DNA from: Treponema sp.
GTDB lineage: Bacteria; Spirochaetota; Spirochaetia; Treponematales; Breznakiellaceae
DNA: 38,943 nucleotides
Assembly (NCBI GenBank): GCA_031263265.1
Contig: JAISGE010000143.1
Coordinates: forward strand, 1-38,943
Reading direction: 5' to 3'
Positions 25,340 to 33,553 of this stretch are shown here, one piece after another. The first letter of the stretch is position 1, and the number at the start of each line of letters is the position of its first letter. The translations under genes were made by a program, and so were the position numbers. Under the pieces are notes generated by a model. It was not told the DNA's origin. It was given only the letters and a program-made list of their open reading frames with translations, and did not search any database.

Positions 25340-26581
25340 ATGAAACTATACAGCCGTGGACAGGTAATACGGTTTTGTGGGTTGAGCAGTCTCATCGTTG
25401 TCATGGGTGCGGTGTTTTTTGGATTGCTGACCCATAAAAGGGATGCTGCTCAAATTAGTGCTGGGGCAGGTTCCAGGGTATCGGAGCAGCACCAGGCAGA
25501 TCTGCCGGACTTGGGCTATCCTCAATCCGTCCAGCTCAATACCGCGGATCTCCTGCCTTATACCGAGGATGAACGGGAAAATATCACGATCTATGAACGG
25601 CTTAATGAGGCGGTGGTAAACATCACCACTGAAACCGTAGCCATCAACTGGTTTCTTGAGCCGGTACCCCAAGAGGGAGGTTCTGGATCGGGGTCCATCA
25701 TTGATACCCGGGGCTATGTATTAACCAATAACCACGTAATAGACAACGCCTACAAGGTGTTTATCAATCTTGCCGATGGGAGTCAGTTTGAGGGAACCGT
25801 GGTTGGAACTGATTCGGAAAATGACATCGCGGTTCTTAAATTCAATCCTCCCCGAGGCGTTGAACTGCGAACCGTACCTTTCGGGTCTTCCGGGAATCTC
25901 AAGGTAGGTCAGAAGGTATTGGCTATTGGGAATCCTTTTGCACTGGAACGAACCTTGACGGTGGGTATTGTTTCTGGTCTAGGTCGTCCCATCCAGACTT
26001 CCAAGCAGCATATCATCCGGGATATGATCCAGACCGATGCATCTATCAACCCGGGGAATTCCGGAGGTCCTCTGCTTGATACCCAGGGCCGTATGATCGG
26101 CATCAATACCATGATCTATTCTCCTTCCGGGGGATCCGTGGGTATTGGGTTTGCAGTACCGGTGAATACCGCCAAGCGGGTAGTAGCCGAACTCATCGAA
26201 TATGGAAAAGTCAGGCGGGGCTGGATTGACGCATCAGTGGTACAGCTTTTTCCTGCCCTGGTCCGGTATGCAAAATTGCCGGTGTCTACCGGGCTCTTAG
26301 TTTCCCGGACCAAGCGGAGCGGTTTCGCAGACCGGGCAGGTATCCGTCAAGGCAGCGAACCAGTACGGTACGGTTCTAGTGTGATTTATCTGGGGGGAGA
26401 CATCATCACCGCGGTTGACGGTATGAAGACCGATACTCTGGCGGATCTCTACTCGGCCTTGGAAGATAACAAGCCTGGAGAAAAGGTGGCCGTAGAAATC
26501 CGGCGCGGGGGAGAAACCATAAAAGTGGAGATGACTTTGGCAGACCGGGAAGAAGTGTTAAACCCTGAAGGGGTACGCTAA
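25340..26581 (+). CDS. htrA: HtrA/DegP-type serine protease
   Basis: A 413-aa envelope protease for misfolded proteins. A signal anchor (LSSLIVVMGAVFFGLL) precedes a trypsin-like domain with H132 (TNNHVIDNA), D162 (ENDIAVLKF) and S241 (NPGNSGGPLL). One PDZ domain (about 300-400) follows, containing GGDIITAVDGMKTD; the second PDZ of DegP is absent, as in DegS-like or HtrA-like proteins. GAGGAG lies before the ATG at 25340. Its stop touches that of radC on the other strand with no bases between. Confidence 0.93.
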   Translation: MKLYSRGQVIRFCGLSSLIVVMGAVFFGLLTHKRDAAQISAGAGSRVSEQHQADLPDLGYPQSVQLNTADLLPYTEDERENITIYERLNEAVVNITTETVAINWFLEPVPQEGGSGSGSIIDTRGYVLTNNHVIDNAYKVFINLADGSQFEGTVVGTDSENDIAVLKFNPPRGVELRTVPFGSSGNLKVGQKVLAIGNPFALERTLTVGIVSGLGRPIQTSKQHIIRDMIQTDASINPGNSGGPLLDTQGRMIGINTMIYSPSGGSVGIGFAVPVNTAKRVVAELIEYGKVRRGWIDASVVQLFPALVRYAKLPVSTGLLVSRTKRSGFADRAGIRQGSEPVRYGSSVIYLGGDIITAVDGMKTDTLADLYSALEDNKPGEKVAVEIRRGGETIKVEMTLADREEVLNPEGVR

Positions 26582-27298
26582 CTAGAGTCTTCCGGTTTGA
26601 CGGTAACTGAGATAGGCGGTTTCAGAAAATATCAGATGATCGAGAAAATGTAATCCGAGGAGTTCTGCAGCAGCTTTGAGCCTGAGTGTGATGTCATCGT
26701 CTTCGGTAGAGGGGGTAAGCTGGCCGGAAGGGTGGTTGTGAGCCACAATCACCGCACTGGCCCGATCCAGGAGCGGATCGGCAAATACTTCCCGGGGATG
26801 TACGATGGTCCGGTTAACCAGACCAATAGTAACGATCCGTACTGCCAAGACCTCATGGGCTCCATTCAATGAAAGACAGATAAAACGTTCCTGTCTGCGA
26901 TCCGCATGGTGGCGGATCAGATCATAAATATCCTGGGGATGATGGATCCTAGTTCCTGCCACGCCCCATCGCCGTCTGCTGAATTCCAGCATGGCCACGA
27001 TGGAACAGGCCTTGCTCTTCCCCATTCCTTGGAAAAGGGACAGTTCCTTTACCGGAGGAATCCCTTTTTCTTGATCTAAGCGTTCCAGTAATGCCTTTGC
27101 CAAGGTGTGGGTATGTTTGCTCCGCATACCCACATTGAGGAAGATGGCAAGTAATTCCTGATCGGACATCGCATCAGGCCCGGCGCTGATGAGTTTTTCC
27201 CGGGGATCTTGCTCCTGAGAGAACATACCGGATTCGACCCCCTGACCAGGATCCCGGACTTCAATGGTGTTACCACAATCTAAATAGATACAATCCAT
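26582..27298 (-). CDS. radC: RadC family JAB domain protein
   Basis: A 238-aa protein of the RadC/YicR family. The N-terminal half has a helix-hairpin-helix (LFQGMGKSKACSI, about 88-100) and the C-terminal half a JAMM-type metal site, with H187 and H189 in HNHPSG and D200 in PSTEDD. The family was once linked to DNA repair, but that role is doubtful. The start at 27298 adds about 25 residues before the usual PREKLISAG; the ATG at 27226 is an alternative. Its gene is convergent and abutting with htrA. Confidence 0.9.
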   Translation of the reverse strand: MDCIYLDCGNTIEVRDPGQGVESGMFSQEQDPREKLISAGPDAMSDQELLAIFLNVGMRSKHTHTLAKALLERLDQEKGIPPVKELSLFQGMGKSKACSIVAMLEFSRRRWGVAGTRIHHPQDIYDLIRHHADRRQERFICLSLNGAHEVLAVRIVTIGLVNRTIVHPREVFADPLLDRASAVIVAHNHPSGQLTPSTEDDDITLRLKAAAELLGLHFLDHLIFSETAYLSYRQTGRL

Positions 27299-27350
27299 AC
27301 CCTAATAACGATACGGTTATGGGTTATGCTTTAAGACCGCCCCAAAAATG

Positions 27351-28433
27351 TTAGTGTTGTTCCAGAGCTGCTGCCAGTGCCTGGCGGGGATCGCCCTTAG
27401 CCGTCAAGGTTTTCGCAGCAGCGATAAACAGGGGTAGATCCTCACCGGAACGTTCATAGAGGGCCTTGAAATAATCCCCCTCATCGTAATAGAGGCGGAA
27501 GAGTTCCAGATATCCATTATTCACCGGTAAACGGGAAAAGCCCCGGTACGCATCGCTGTTGAATCGGGTTTCATATTCTGCAGCAAACCGGTTTTGTGCG
27601 GCCTGGATCAGGGTTTCCTTCTGCTGCAACTTTTCTGCTCGATCCAAGGAACTGGTATACAAGGCATCTAACTCGGCTATCATGCCCTGTATGAACGCCA
27701 GGTAAGCCGCCTGATCTCTTTCAGCATCTATCATGCGCTGGTATTCCTCAGCATCAGGACCAAAACGCTTTTCCATGTAAAGCCGGGCTCCCTCACTGCC
27801 CACAAATTCTGCCAATTCCTCGTTGAACTGGGATTGCCCTTTCAGATAGACCGTGGCATGTAAGGTTTCATGGATAATCAGATCCGCCAGATGATAGATA
27901 GGATAGTCCCGCATATAGGAATAGAGGGGATCTGAAAACCAACCCAAGGTGCTAAAGGCATCAACCTGCCGGATCCATACATCAAGCCCCTGTTTCTTGA
28001 GCTTTTCCGCTTCCTTACGGGCATCCTCTGGATTGAAAAAACCCTTATAGGGAACCTTACCCACCACAGGAAACCACCACTCATGCCGGGCAAAGGAATC
28101 CGCTGCAGATGCAGAAACTACTGCGGCTAAGTAGTCCCGATTAAGCGCAACGTATCGGGTATAATTGGTGCTTTCCTTGAGTCCCAGTTCTTCGACGGCA
28201 AAGCGACGAATATCCTGAATGGCTTCCACGAAGCGGCGGTTTTCCTCAAACTCCTCGGGAGTAGCCGTATCCAGGAGGGATTCCAGAGGAATCCCCCGGT
28301 GCAGATACCCCAGCATGGTGAAGCCCTGTTTCAGGGTATAGCAGCCGGAAAAAAACACCATACCGCCAAGAAGGAGAAAGGTCCCTCCTGCTACCGGCAG
28401 GAAGGACCATAGAACGGAAGGTATTGGTTTCAT
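27351..28433 (-). CDS. Predicted lipoprotein aminopeptidase (COG4324 type)
   Basis: A 360-aa protein with a lipoprotein signal (GGMVFFSGCYTL, lipidated C31) and a zinc-protease motif HETLH at residues 188-192, with a downstream glutamate in NEELAEFVG as likely third ligand. This arrangement matches the predicted aminopeptidase family COG4324. It would be anchored in the envelope and depend on Lgt, LspA and Lnt. Lipidation and metal binding are predicted; the substrate is unknown. It starts 71 bases after the chemoreceptor gene in the same direction and may share its transcript. Confidence 0.85.
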   Translation of the reverse strand: MKPIPSVLWSFLPVAGGTFLLLGGMVFFSGCYTLKQGFTMLGYLHRGIPLESLLDTATPEEFEENRRFVEAIQDIRRFAVEELGLKESTNYTRYVALNRDYLAAVVSASAADSFARHEWWFPVVGKVPYKGFFNPEDARKEAEKLKKQGLDVWIRQVDAFSTLGWFSDPLYSYMRDYPIYHLADLIIHETLHATVYLKGQSQFNEELAEFVGSEGARLYMEKRFGPDAEEYQRMIDAERDQAAYLAFIQGMIAELDALYTSSLDRAEKLQQKETLIQAAQNRFAAEYETRFNSDAYRGFSRLPVNNGYLELFRLYYDEGDYFKALYERSGEDLPLFIAAAKTLTAKGDPRQALAAALEQH

Positions 28434-28504
28434 TAAAGGTAAGTATAATGAAGAAAAGGAAGAGTGAGTAGATCAGATGAGTGGATATAAGACCGCATAC
28501 CACC

Positions 28505-30703
28505 TTAGGATGCACCAACCTTAAACTTGGAGACTTCTTGCACCAACACCATAATGCTGTCTTTGTTCTGTACAGTCAACTCGTTTATCTTATTTACCGC
28601 TACATTCACATTATCCGCCCCTACGGCCATCTCGGTCATACCCTCGTGTATTTCATGGGTTACTGATGCAAGGTTCTGGCTCTCCTTAATCACCTCTTTG
28701 CTCCCTTGCTGCATCTCCTTTGAACTCCCCTTCACCAAAAGCGTTACGTCATTCACCGATCCCACCGCTTCAAGTACCTGTTTACTCCCGGCATTCTGTT
28801 CTTCCATTGCCTGCCGGATGTATTCTTCCTGGTCGGAAACCGTCCGTACCCCCTTGTCTATGGCTTCAAATTTGTTCAACACCGAATCAGTTGATTTGCT
28901 TATCTTGTCTATAGAATCTTTGATCTTCTTTACCACTAAGCCAATGGTCTTTGATTGTTCCCCGGAAGATTCCGCCAGCTTCCTGATCTCATCCGCCACT
29001 ACCGCAAAACCCTTCCCCACTTCTCCTGCATGTGCCGCTTCAATCGCCGCATTCATCGACAAGAGATTCGTTTGACTTGCGATGTTTTCCATCACCGCAT
29101 TGATCTCCAGCAAGCCTTCGGATTGCCGGGCTATTTCCTGTATATCTTCGGCTACTTCCTGAAGTCCGCTGCGCCCCACTTCAGAAGCAGAAGCCAGGGA
29201 TTTTACATTAGTCGTGTTTTTTACCAGCACTTGGGTTACCGATTGGATATTGGTAAGCATCTGTTCAATAGCCGCTGAGGAGCGGGATATGCTATCGCTT
29301 TGCGTATCAATATGGCCGTTAAGTTTATGAATCTCCTGGGTGATCTGTTCCATGGTTACACCGGCTTGTCTCACTCCGGTGGACTGATAGGTTACTCTGC
29401 CTTTAATGTTCTGGATATTGGCGGTAATCTCGTTCATGGCCGCAGCACTTTCCGTCATATTACTGGCAAGATCGCTTCCAATATTCAATAGACCGTTAGC
29501 TTGATCTTTTATGACGATGACTAAGCCTTTGATCCGTTCCATGGTAGCGTTGAAATACTTTGCCAAGTCTCCTATTTCGTCCTTTTGATATACATTCACG
29601 GTTTTCGTCAAGTCTCCCTCTCCTTCGGATATATCCTTGAGGGTATTCGCCACGATCACGATGGGTTTGGCAATCCTATGAGCAACCATAAAGGTGATAA
29701 CCGCACCGATAAGGATCACGGCAATGGCCAGGACAATCATAAACTTGGTAAGCGTATGGATATCATGCAGAATAACATCTTCAGGGCTCTCTACCATAAT
29801 CGACCAAAAGTTATTATGCCCTTCCCCTATGATAAATGGGTACTGTACCGTATAGACTGAAGCTTTCAGAAGCTCTGAATAGGAGGTCAACTCAAAGGTC
29901 TGTCCGTTACGTATGGCTTGTTCGAGCTGGGTCTCATATCCGAAATAGAAGGTGTCCACTTCCCGGTAGTTCTTACCAACTCGGTCGGGGATAAAACTGC
30001 CAATGATGGTTCCGTTGGTTGAATACACCGAGACTGCATAAATATCGTCATTGGTATTGATGATATTTTCAATAACCCCTTGGATGGCCTGGGCATTCAC
30101 GATAACTCCTGACGAGGCGATGACTTGCTTGGTCTGGGGATGGATAACCGGCACCTCTATAGTGATGGTCAAGATTTCCTTTCCTTGAGAGATCAACGGC
30201 CGGGGATCTCCTATGATCACTTCTCCCCTTGCCATATCTCGCTCTATTGATGCAACATCGGGGTAGGAAGTATATTCGGTCATTCCCTGTTCTTGATGAT
30301 AATAAGGGGCAAACTGACCGCTTGTGGTTGACCCAGGGGTTCCCGCATAGTCACTGTCCTGGCCGTCTAAGACATTTGACTTCCACACCCCAAAGATACC
30401 AATGAGGTCTTGCTCGTCTACCAATACGGCCCGCATATTTTCCCTAAACCAGAACCGTCTTATAGAGGGGTCAATGGTCTCGAAGTCCGCCATGATACCT
30501 CCCAGTACCTTGGCAACCCGGAGGTAGCCTTCATACTGGCCTTGAATAAACAACGCCTGTTGAGCAGCCAGACGATTCAAACTTTCTTTGGCACTTGCAA
30601 GCTGCACCTCAGAACTCCGATAAAGGCTTATAATGACAAGGGAACTTACCCCGATGATGAGGATACTCATAACCACCATAGTTAGCCTATATTTCAAACG
30701 CAT
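28505..30703 (-). CDS. Methyl-accepting chemotaxis protein with Cache sensor
   Basis: A 732-aa chemoreceptor. TM1 is at about 7-27. An extracytoplasmic domain (30-318) resembles double Cache sensors ([31 protein letters not shown]), which usually bind small ligands such as amino or carboxylic acids. TM2 is at 321-341, followed by a HAMP domain ([15 protein letters not shown]). The signalling hairpin has the canonical tip [22 protein letters not shown]. No CheR-binding pentapeptide is seen at the C-terminus. AAGGAG precedes the ATG. The ligand is unknown. A run of 16 C lies 118-133 bases upstream of the start. Confidence 0.95.
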   Translation of the reverse strand: MRLKYRLTMVVMSILIIGVSSLVIISLYRSSEVQLASAKESLNRLAAQQALFIQGQYEGYLRVAKVLGGIMADFETIDPSIRRFWFRENMRAVLVDEQDLIGIFGVWKSNVLDGQDSDYAGTPGSTTSGQFAPYYHQEQGMTEYTSYPDVASIERDMARGEVIIGDPRPLISQGKEILTITIEVPVIHPQTKQVIASSGVIVNAQAIQGVIENIINTNDDIYAVSVYSTNGTIIGSFIPDRVGKNYREVDTFYFGYETQLEQAIRNGQTFELTSYSELLKASVYTVQYPFIIGEGHNNFWSIMVESPEDVILHDIHTLTKFMIVLAIAVILIGAVITFMVAHRIAKPIVIVANTLKDISEGEGDLTKTVNVYQKDEIGDLAKYFNATMERIKGLVIVIKDQANGLLNIGSDLASNMTESAAAMNEITANIQNIKGRVTYQSTGVRQAGVTMEQITQEIHKLNGHIDTQSDSISRSSAAIEQMLTNIQSVTQVLVKNTTNVKSLASASEVGRSGLQEVAEDIQEIARQSEGLLEINAVMENIASQTNLLSMNAAIEAAHAGEVGKGFAVVADEIRKLAESSGEQSKTIGLVVKKIKDSIDKISKSTDSVLNKFEAIDKGVRTVSDQEEYIRQAMEEQNAGSKQVLEAVGSVNDVTLLVKGSSKEMQQGSKEVIKESQNLASVTHEIHEGMTEMAVGADNVNVAVNKINELTVQNKDSIMVLVQEVSKFKVGAS

Positions 30704-30757
30704 ATAAAGCTCCTTAAACAGTACCTTCCTAGATTACATCTTGGCGAATTAAAAATA

Positions 30758-30865
30758 CTACACTACTCCTTCAAAAAAGGAAATAAAACAAGAGAACACA
30801 AAGGACCTATATATTTTATAGGGGGGGGGGGGGGGGTGTAAACAAATAGAGAAATGAGACGGCAT
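30758..30865 (-). CDS. Small ORF containing the C16 tract upstream of the chemoreceptor
   Basis: On the minus strand AGGAGG lies about 9 bases before an ATG at 30865. The 35-codon frame passes through the C16 run (five Pro codons) and ends with TAG at 30758, 55 bases before the chemoreceptor start. A promoter-like TTGACA/TTATAT lies upstream. Losing or gaining a C changes the tail and stop point of the frame. It may be a phase-variable leader ORF or a chance frame. Confidence 0.25.
   Translation of the reverse strand: MPSHFSICLHPPPPPYKIYRSFVFSCFISFFEGVV
30815..30842 (-). promoter_or_regulatory. Chemoreceptor promoter with a C16 spacer
   Basis: On the minus strand TTTACA (30842-30837) is followed by exactly 16 C (30836-30821) and TATAAA (30820-30815). 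Both hexamers match five of six consensus bases, and the homopolymer is the entire spacer. Transcription would start about 105 bases before the chemoreceptor ATG. Length change in the tract would move the spacer away from or toward 17 bases. Confidence 0.6.
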
Positions 30866-30911
30866 TTACAAATTCCTCCTTTGCGCTGGATGCCTAAAAT
30901 TATTTTGTTCA

Positions 30912-30941
30912 ATATAAGCATAGATCACCATCACATGTCAA
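30912..30941 (-). promoter_or_regulatory. Second, distal promoter candidate upstream of the chemoreceptor
   Basis: On the minus strand TTGACA (30941-30936), 18 bases, TTATAT (30917-30912), with TATATT one base further. It would make a transcript that includes the SD-led small ORF and the C16 tract. If this is the main promoter, the tract would act in the leader rather than in a promoter spacer. Confidence 0.4.
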
Positions 30942-31006
30942 GTAAGAATTACTAGCAATCTAAAAAAATTACCTTGACTTAACATGAGTTCGATGAAAAG
31001 CTAAAC

Positions 31007-31086
31007 GAGGAGAGGCAAGCGTCTTGCATCGTGGAAGCCCCGGATAGACGGCTTATCGGTCTCCTCATCTAGGCGGCTGTGCCGCC
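31007..31086. other. Structured intergenic element 3' of the aldo/keto reductase
   Basis: GAGGAGA (31007-31013) pairs perfectly with TCTCCTC (31060-31066) and encloses two hairpins, GCAAG-CGT-CTTGC and AAGCC/GGCTT. A third hairpin, GGCGGC-TGT-GCCGCC (31072-31086), follows. The latter could end the aldo/keto reductase transcript, although no T run is seen. The 60-base branched unit looks like a structured RNA or a palindromic repeat. The rest of 30866-31102 holds no gene I can support. Confidence 0.4.
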
Positions 31087-31102
31087 GCCATACAATCAGG
31101 TT

Positions 31103-32251
31103 TTATTGCCCTTTCAAACCGTGTTCGTAAAGTTCCCCAATGGTTTTCATCCAGTGGGGAATGTCGATGTGCTGAGGACAGAGGGTCTTACATGCGCCAC
31201 ATGCAATGCAATTTGATGCACGTTCCGCATCCTTGAAAAACCCGTATTCCATTTCAAAGTGCATCTTTGCCATAGGGTTCGACTGGGCGGTTGCCCGTTT
31301 GTAATTGTTGTATACCCCCAGGTTCTTGGGGATTTCAACGCCTTGCGGACAGTCCATACAGTAACGGCAACTGGTACAGGGAACTGCTCCTGCCTTACGG
31401 TAGGCTGTCAGGGCTTTTTCAATCACCCCGCGCTCTTCATCGGTAAGCGGCTTGAGGGGACTCATGGTTTGTACGTTGTCTTGTACTTGTTCCAGCGTGC
31501 TCATACCGCTTAAAACCACCTGTACACCGGGAAGGGAGGCGGCGTAACGCAGCGCCCATGCTGCAAGACTCGCCTGGGGGTCCGCGGCTTTGAGAATCCC
31601 GGCCGCTTCCTCAGGCAGGTTTGCCAGGGATCCGCCCCGGATAGGTTCCATGATGCATACCGGTATGTTTTTTTGCTCCAGGATCCCGTACAATTTCCCT
31701 GCTTGCTGCAATTCCCAATCCACATAGTTAAGCTGAATCTGCGCAAAGTCCCAGTCGTATTGTTCTACGACTCGTTGCAGCAGTTCAGGCCGGTCGTGAA
31801 AGGAAAACCCAAGATAGTTGATAAGCCCCTGCTCCTGTTTTTGCTTGAGCTTTTCATAGACCTTGAGGGAAGTTACGGTCTGTATATGGGCCTGATTGAT
31901 ATTATGGAGAAGGTAAAAATCAAAGTAGTCGGTTCGGCATTTTTTAAGCTGCTCGTTAAAAATACGTTCTACATCCTCCTCCGCTTTAAGCGCCATGAGC
32001 GGCATTTTGTCGGCCAGGTAAAAACGGTTTCGCGGGTAGCGGGAAAGCGCCTCCCCTGCAAAGTATTCTGAATTGCCGTTATGGTACATCCATGCGGTAT
32101 CAAAATAGTTTACGCCCTGTGCAAGAGCAAAATCCACCATTTCAATACCTTTAGCCGTGTCTACATCCCCATAGTCCCCGGTACAGGGCAGCCGCATCAG
32201 CCCAAACCCCAACAACCCTATGTTTCCATTCTTCAGATTTCTTATTTCCAT
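31103..32251 (-). CDS. Aldo/keto reductase with C-terminal 2[4Fe-4S] ferredoxin domain
   Basis: A 382-aa fusion. The N-terminal TIM barrel has the aldo/keto reductase tetrad D51, Y56 (DTAWMY), K82 (ADKMPL) and H116 (YLLHNI). After about residue 290 come two ferredoxin cysteine motifs, CTSCRYCMDCP and CIACGACKTLCP. Such fusions are common in anaerobes and probably pass electrons between ferredoxin-type clusters and a carbonyl substrate, which is unknown. The gene has its own promoter with an unusual 19-base spacer and stands alone. Confidence 0.92.
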   Translation of the reverse strand: MEIRNLKNGNIGLLGFGLMRLPCTGDYGDVDTAKGIEMVDFALAQGVNYFDTAWMYHNGNSEYFAGEALSRYPRNRFYLADKMPLMALKAEEDVERIFNEQLKKCRTDYFDFYLLHNINQAHIQTVTSLKVYEKLKQKQEQGLINYLGFSFHDRPELLQRVVEQYDWDFAQIQLNYVDWELQQAGKLYGILEQKNIPVCIMEPIRGGSLANLPEEAAGILKAADPQASLAAWALRYAASLPGVQVVLSGMSTLEQVQDNVQTMSPLKPLTDEERGVIEKALTAYRKAGAVPCTSCRYCMDCPQGVEIPKNLGVYNNYKRATAQSNPMAKMHFEMEYGFFKDAERASNCIACGACKTLCPQHIDIPHWMKTIGELYEHGLKGQ

Positions 32252-32288
32252 TTAGGTACACTCCTATCATGCTTACCGCAATGAGCTT

Positions 32289-32319
32289 ATGCTACTCGTT
32301 AGCGTTAACGTTAAGTCAA
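32289..32319 (-). promoter_or_regulatory. MerR-type promoter of the aldo/keto reductase
   Basis: On the minus strand TTGACT (32319-32314) and TAGCAT (32294-32289) are 19 bases apart. The long spacer holds an imperfect dyad centred on GTTAAC (TTAACGTTAACGCTAA). A 19-base spacer with a central dyad is the hallmark of promoters controlled by MerR-family activators. No merR-like gene lies in the window. Confidence 0.5.
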
Positions 32320-32349
32320 GTACTTGAAACGGTTTTTGAAGGGAAAAAT

Positions 32350-33126
32350 TTAGGTTTGCCGTTTCCTAAACCGGGCCACGTAAAGGGGGCCCATGCCGCC
32401 GGACACATCCGGGAGGATGAGCCTTCCTAGCGCGGTTTTTTCACCTTCCGGGAAATCCGGTTCATCCTGCAGCACCTCATTACGGTACTTTTTCAAAAGC
32501 CGGGAAACCACCCCGTCGTTTTCTTCCTCAGAGATGGCGCAGGTAACATATACCAAAGAGGCACCGGGTTGTAATAGGAGAAATGCAGCGGAGAGGAGGG
32601 CCCACTGCCGCCGGGCAAGAAACCGGGGTCGGCCAGGCTTCCACTGGGCCAGGGCCGTTTCATGGCCCAAGACATGCCGTTCACTGGAACAGGGGGCATC
32701 TAGGAGGATACCCCCAAAACGGTTCAGTTCCCGTTTGCTACTCCCAAGGCTCGCCGCATCAAATCCGGAAACCGCTACCCGGCTCCGCGTCTCTGGATCC
32801 AGATGCTCCTCCAGCACCTTGAGGAGCCGTCGCCGCCGCTCCCGGGAAGGCTCATTGGCCAGGAGCCTCAGTTCTGAGCCTAATGCTGCAGCCAAGACCA
32901 GGCTCTTTCCCCCTGGAGCAGCGCAGGCATCCAGGATGAGTCCTACCTTGGGAAGCCTGAGGGATTCCGCGGCTAACACCGAACTCCTGTCCAGGGTATA
33001 AGGAACCCGTAAGCCCTGGGTAAAGGCTATGCTTACCCGTTCTTCAAGCAGACTTTTCCGTAAGGATTCCCAACGAGCACGGTAGATCGCCCGATAGTAT
33101 GCTTCAAAGTCCGGGTTACAGAACAA
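32350..33126 (-). CDS. RNA m5C methyltransferase (RsmB/Nop2/Sun family)
   Basis: A 258-aa SAM-dependent enzyme that methylates cytosine C5 in rRNA or tRNA. Motif I is DACAAPGGKS, motif IV is LLDAPCSSE (the PC cysteine releases product) and motif VI is YVTCAISEEEN (catalytic TC cysteine). The N-terminal NusB-like RNA-binding domain of RsmB is absent, so it is a short family member and its target is uncertain. The start is TTG at 33126 with AGGGGCGG upstream, 15 bases after the dtxR-type gene. It is the last gene of the minus-strand cluster. Confidence 0.88.
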   Translation of the reverse strand: MFCNPDFEAYYRAIYRARWESLRKSLLEERVSIAFTQGLRVPYTLDRSSVLAAESLRLPKVGLILDACAAPGGKSLVLAAALGSELRLLANEPSRERRRRLLKVLEEHLDPETRSRVAVSGFDAASLGSSKRELNRFGGILLDAPCSSERHVLGHETALAQWKPGRPRFLARRQWALLSAAFLLLQPGASLVYVTCAISEEENDGVVSRLLKKYRNEVLQDEPDFPEGEKTALGRLILPDVSGGMGPLYVARFRKRQT

Positions 33127-33141
33127 ACCGCCCCTACTTTC

Positions 33142-33507
33142 TTAGCGTTTTTTTTTCTGAGCAAAGGTTTTCATTTTTTGCAAGGTTTCTTCTGAAAGGA
33201 GATGTTCCATCTTACAGGCATCTTTTTCTGCGGTATCTGGGTTAACCCCAATAATATCCCGTAAAAATAAGGTGAGAAAGCTATGGCGATTCCGAATTTC
33301 TGCTGCCTGAATTACCCCTTGGGGAGTCAAGGAGACTCTGCGGTATCGTTCGTGTTCTATCAGTCCCTGTTCTTCCAAGACCTTAAGGGCAGTCAACACC
33401 GAAGGCTTTGAAACACCCAGCCGTGCTGCAATATCCGTTACCCGCACCTCACCATCATCCGCAAGGAAACTCACCATTTCAAGATAATCTTCTAACGACT
33501 GAGTCAT
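33142..33507 (-). CDS. DtxR/MntR-family metal-dependent repressor
   Basis: A 121-aa transcription regulator with an N-terminal winged helix (VTDIAARLGVSKPSVLTALKVLEEQGL) and a dimerisation/metal domain; the C-terminal SH3-like domain is absent, as in MntR. By eye its metal ligands are D7, E10, H75, C98, E101 and H102. D7 is the MntR-type residue (Met in DtxR), while C98 is the DtxR/IdeR-type residue (Glu in MntR), so metal choice is not clear. It sits inside an rRNA-modification cluster with no transporter beside it, so its targets lie elsewhere. It starts 46 bases after the RluD-type gene. Confidence 0.88.
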   Translation of the reverse strand: MTQSLEDYLEMVSFLADDGEVRVTDIAARLGVSKPSVLTALKVLEEQGLIEHERYRRVSLTPQGVIQAAEIRNRHSFLTLFLRDIIGVNPDTAEKDACKMEHLLSEETLQKMKTFAQKKKR

Positions 33508-33553
33508 ATCTTTTTATTTTGGAGGATGCACCCTGATTTGTCCAGTAAAATGT

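Noticed and set aside
30821-30836. C16 tract dismissed as assembly noise
   Set aside because: Length may be imprecise, but the tract fits exactly between two good promoter hexamers, so it is kept as a finding.
31007-31066. tRNA-like 7-bp outer stem with inner hairpins
   Set aside because: It is only 60 bases long, has no T-loop GTTC motif and no proper anticodon arm, so it is not called as a tRNA.
32393-33001. 202-aa plus-strand ORF over the RNA methyltransferase
   Set aside because: It is antisense to a gene with intact catalytic motifs; its Arg/Ser-rich composition is typical of a shadow frame.
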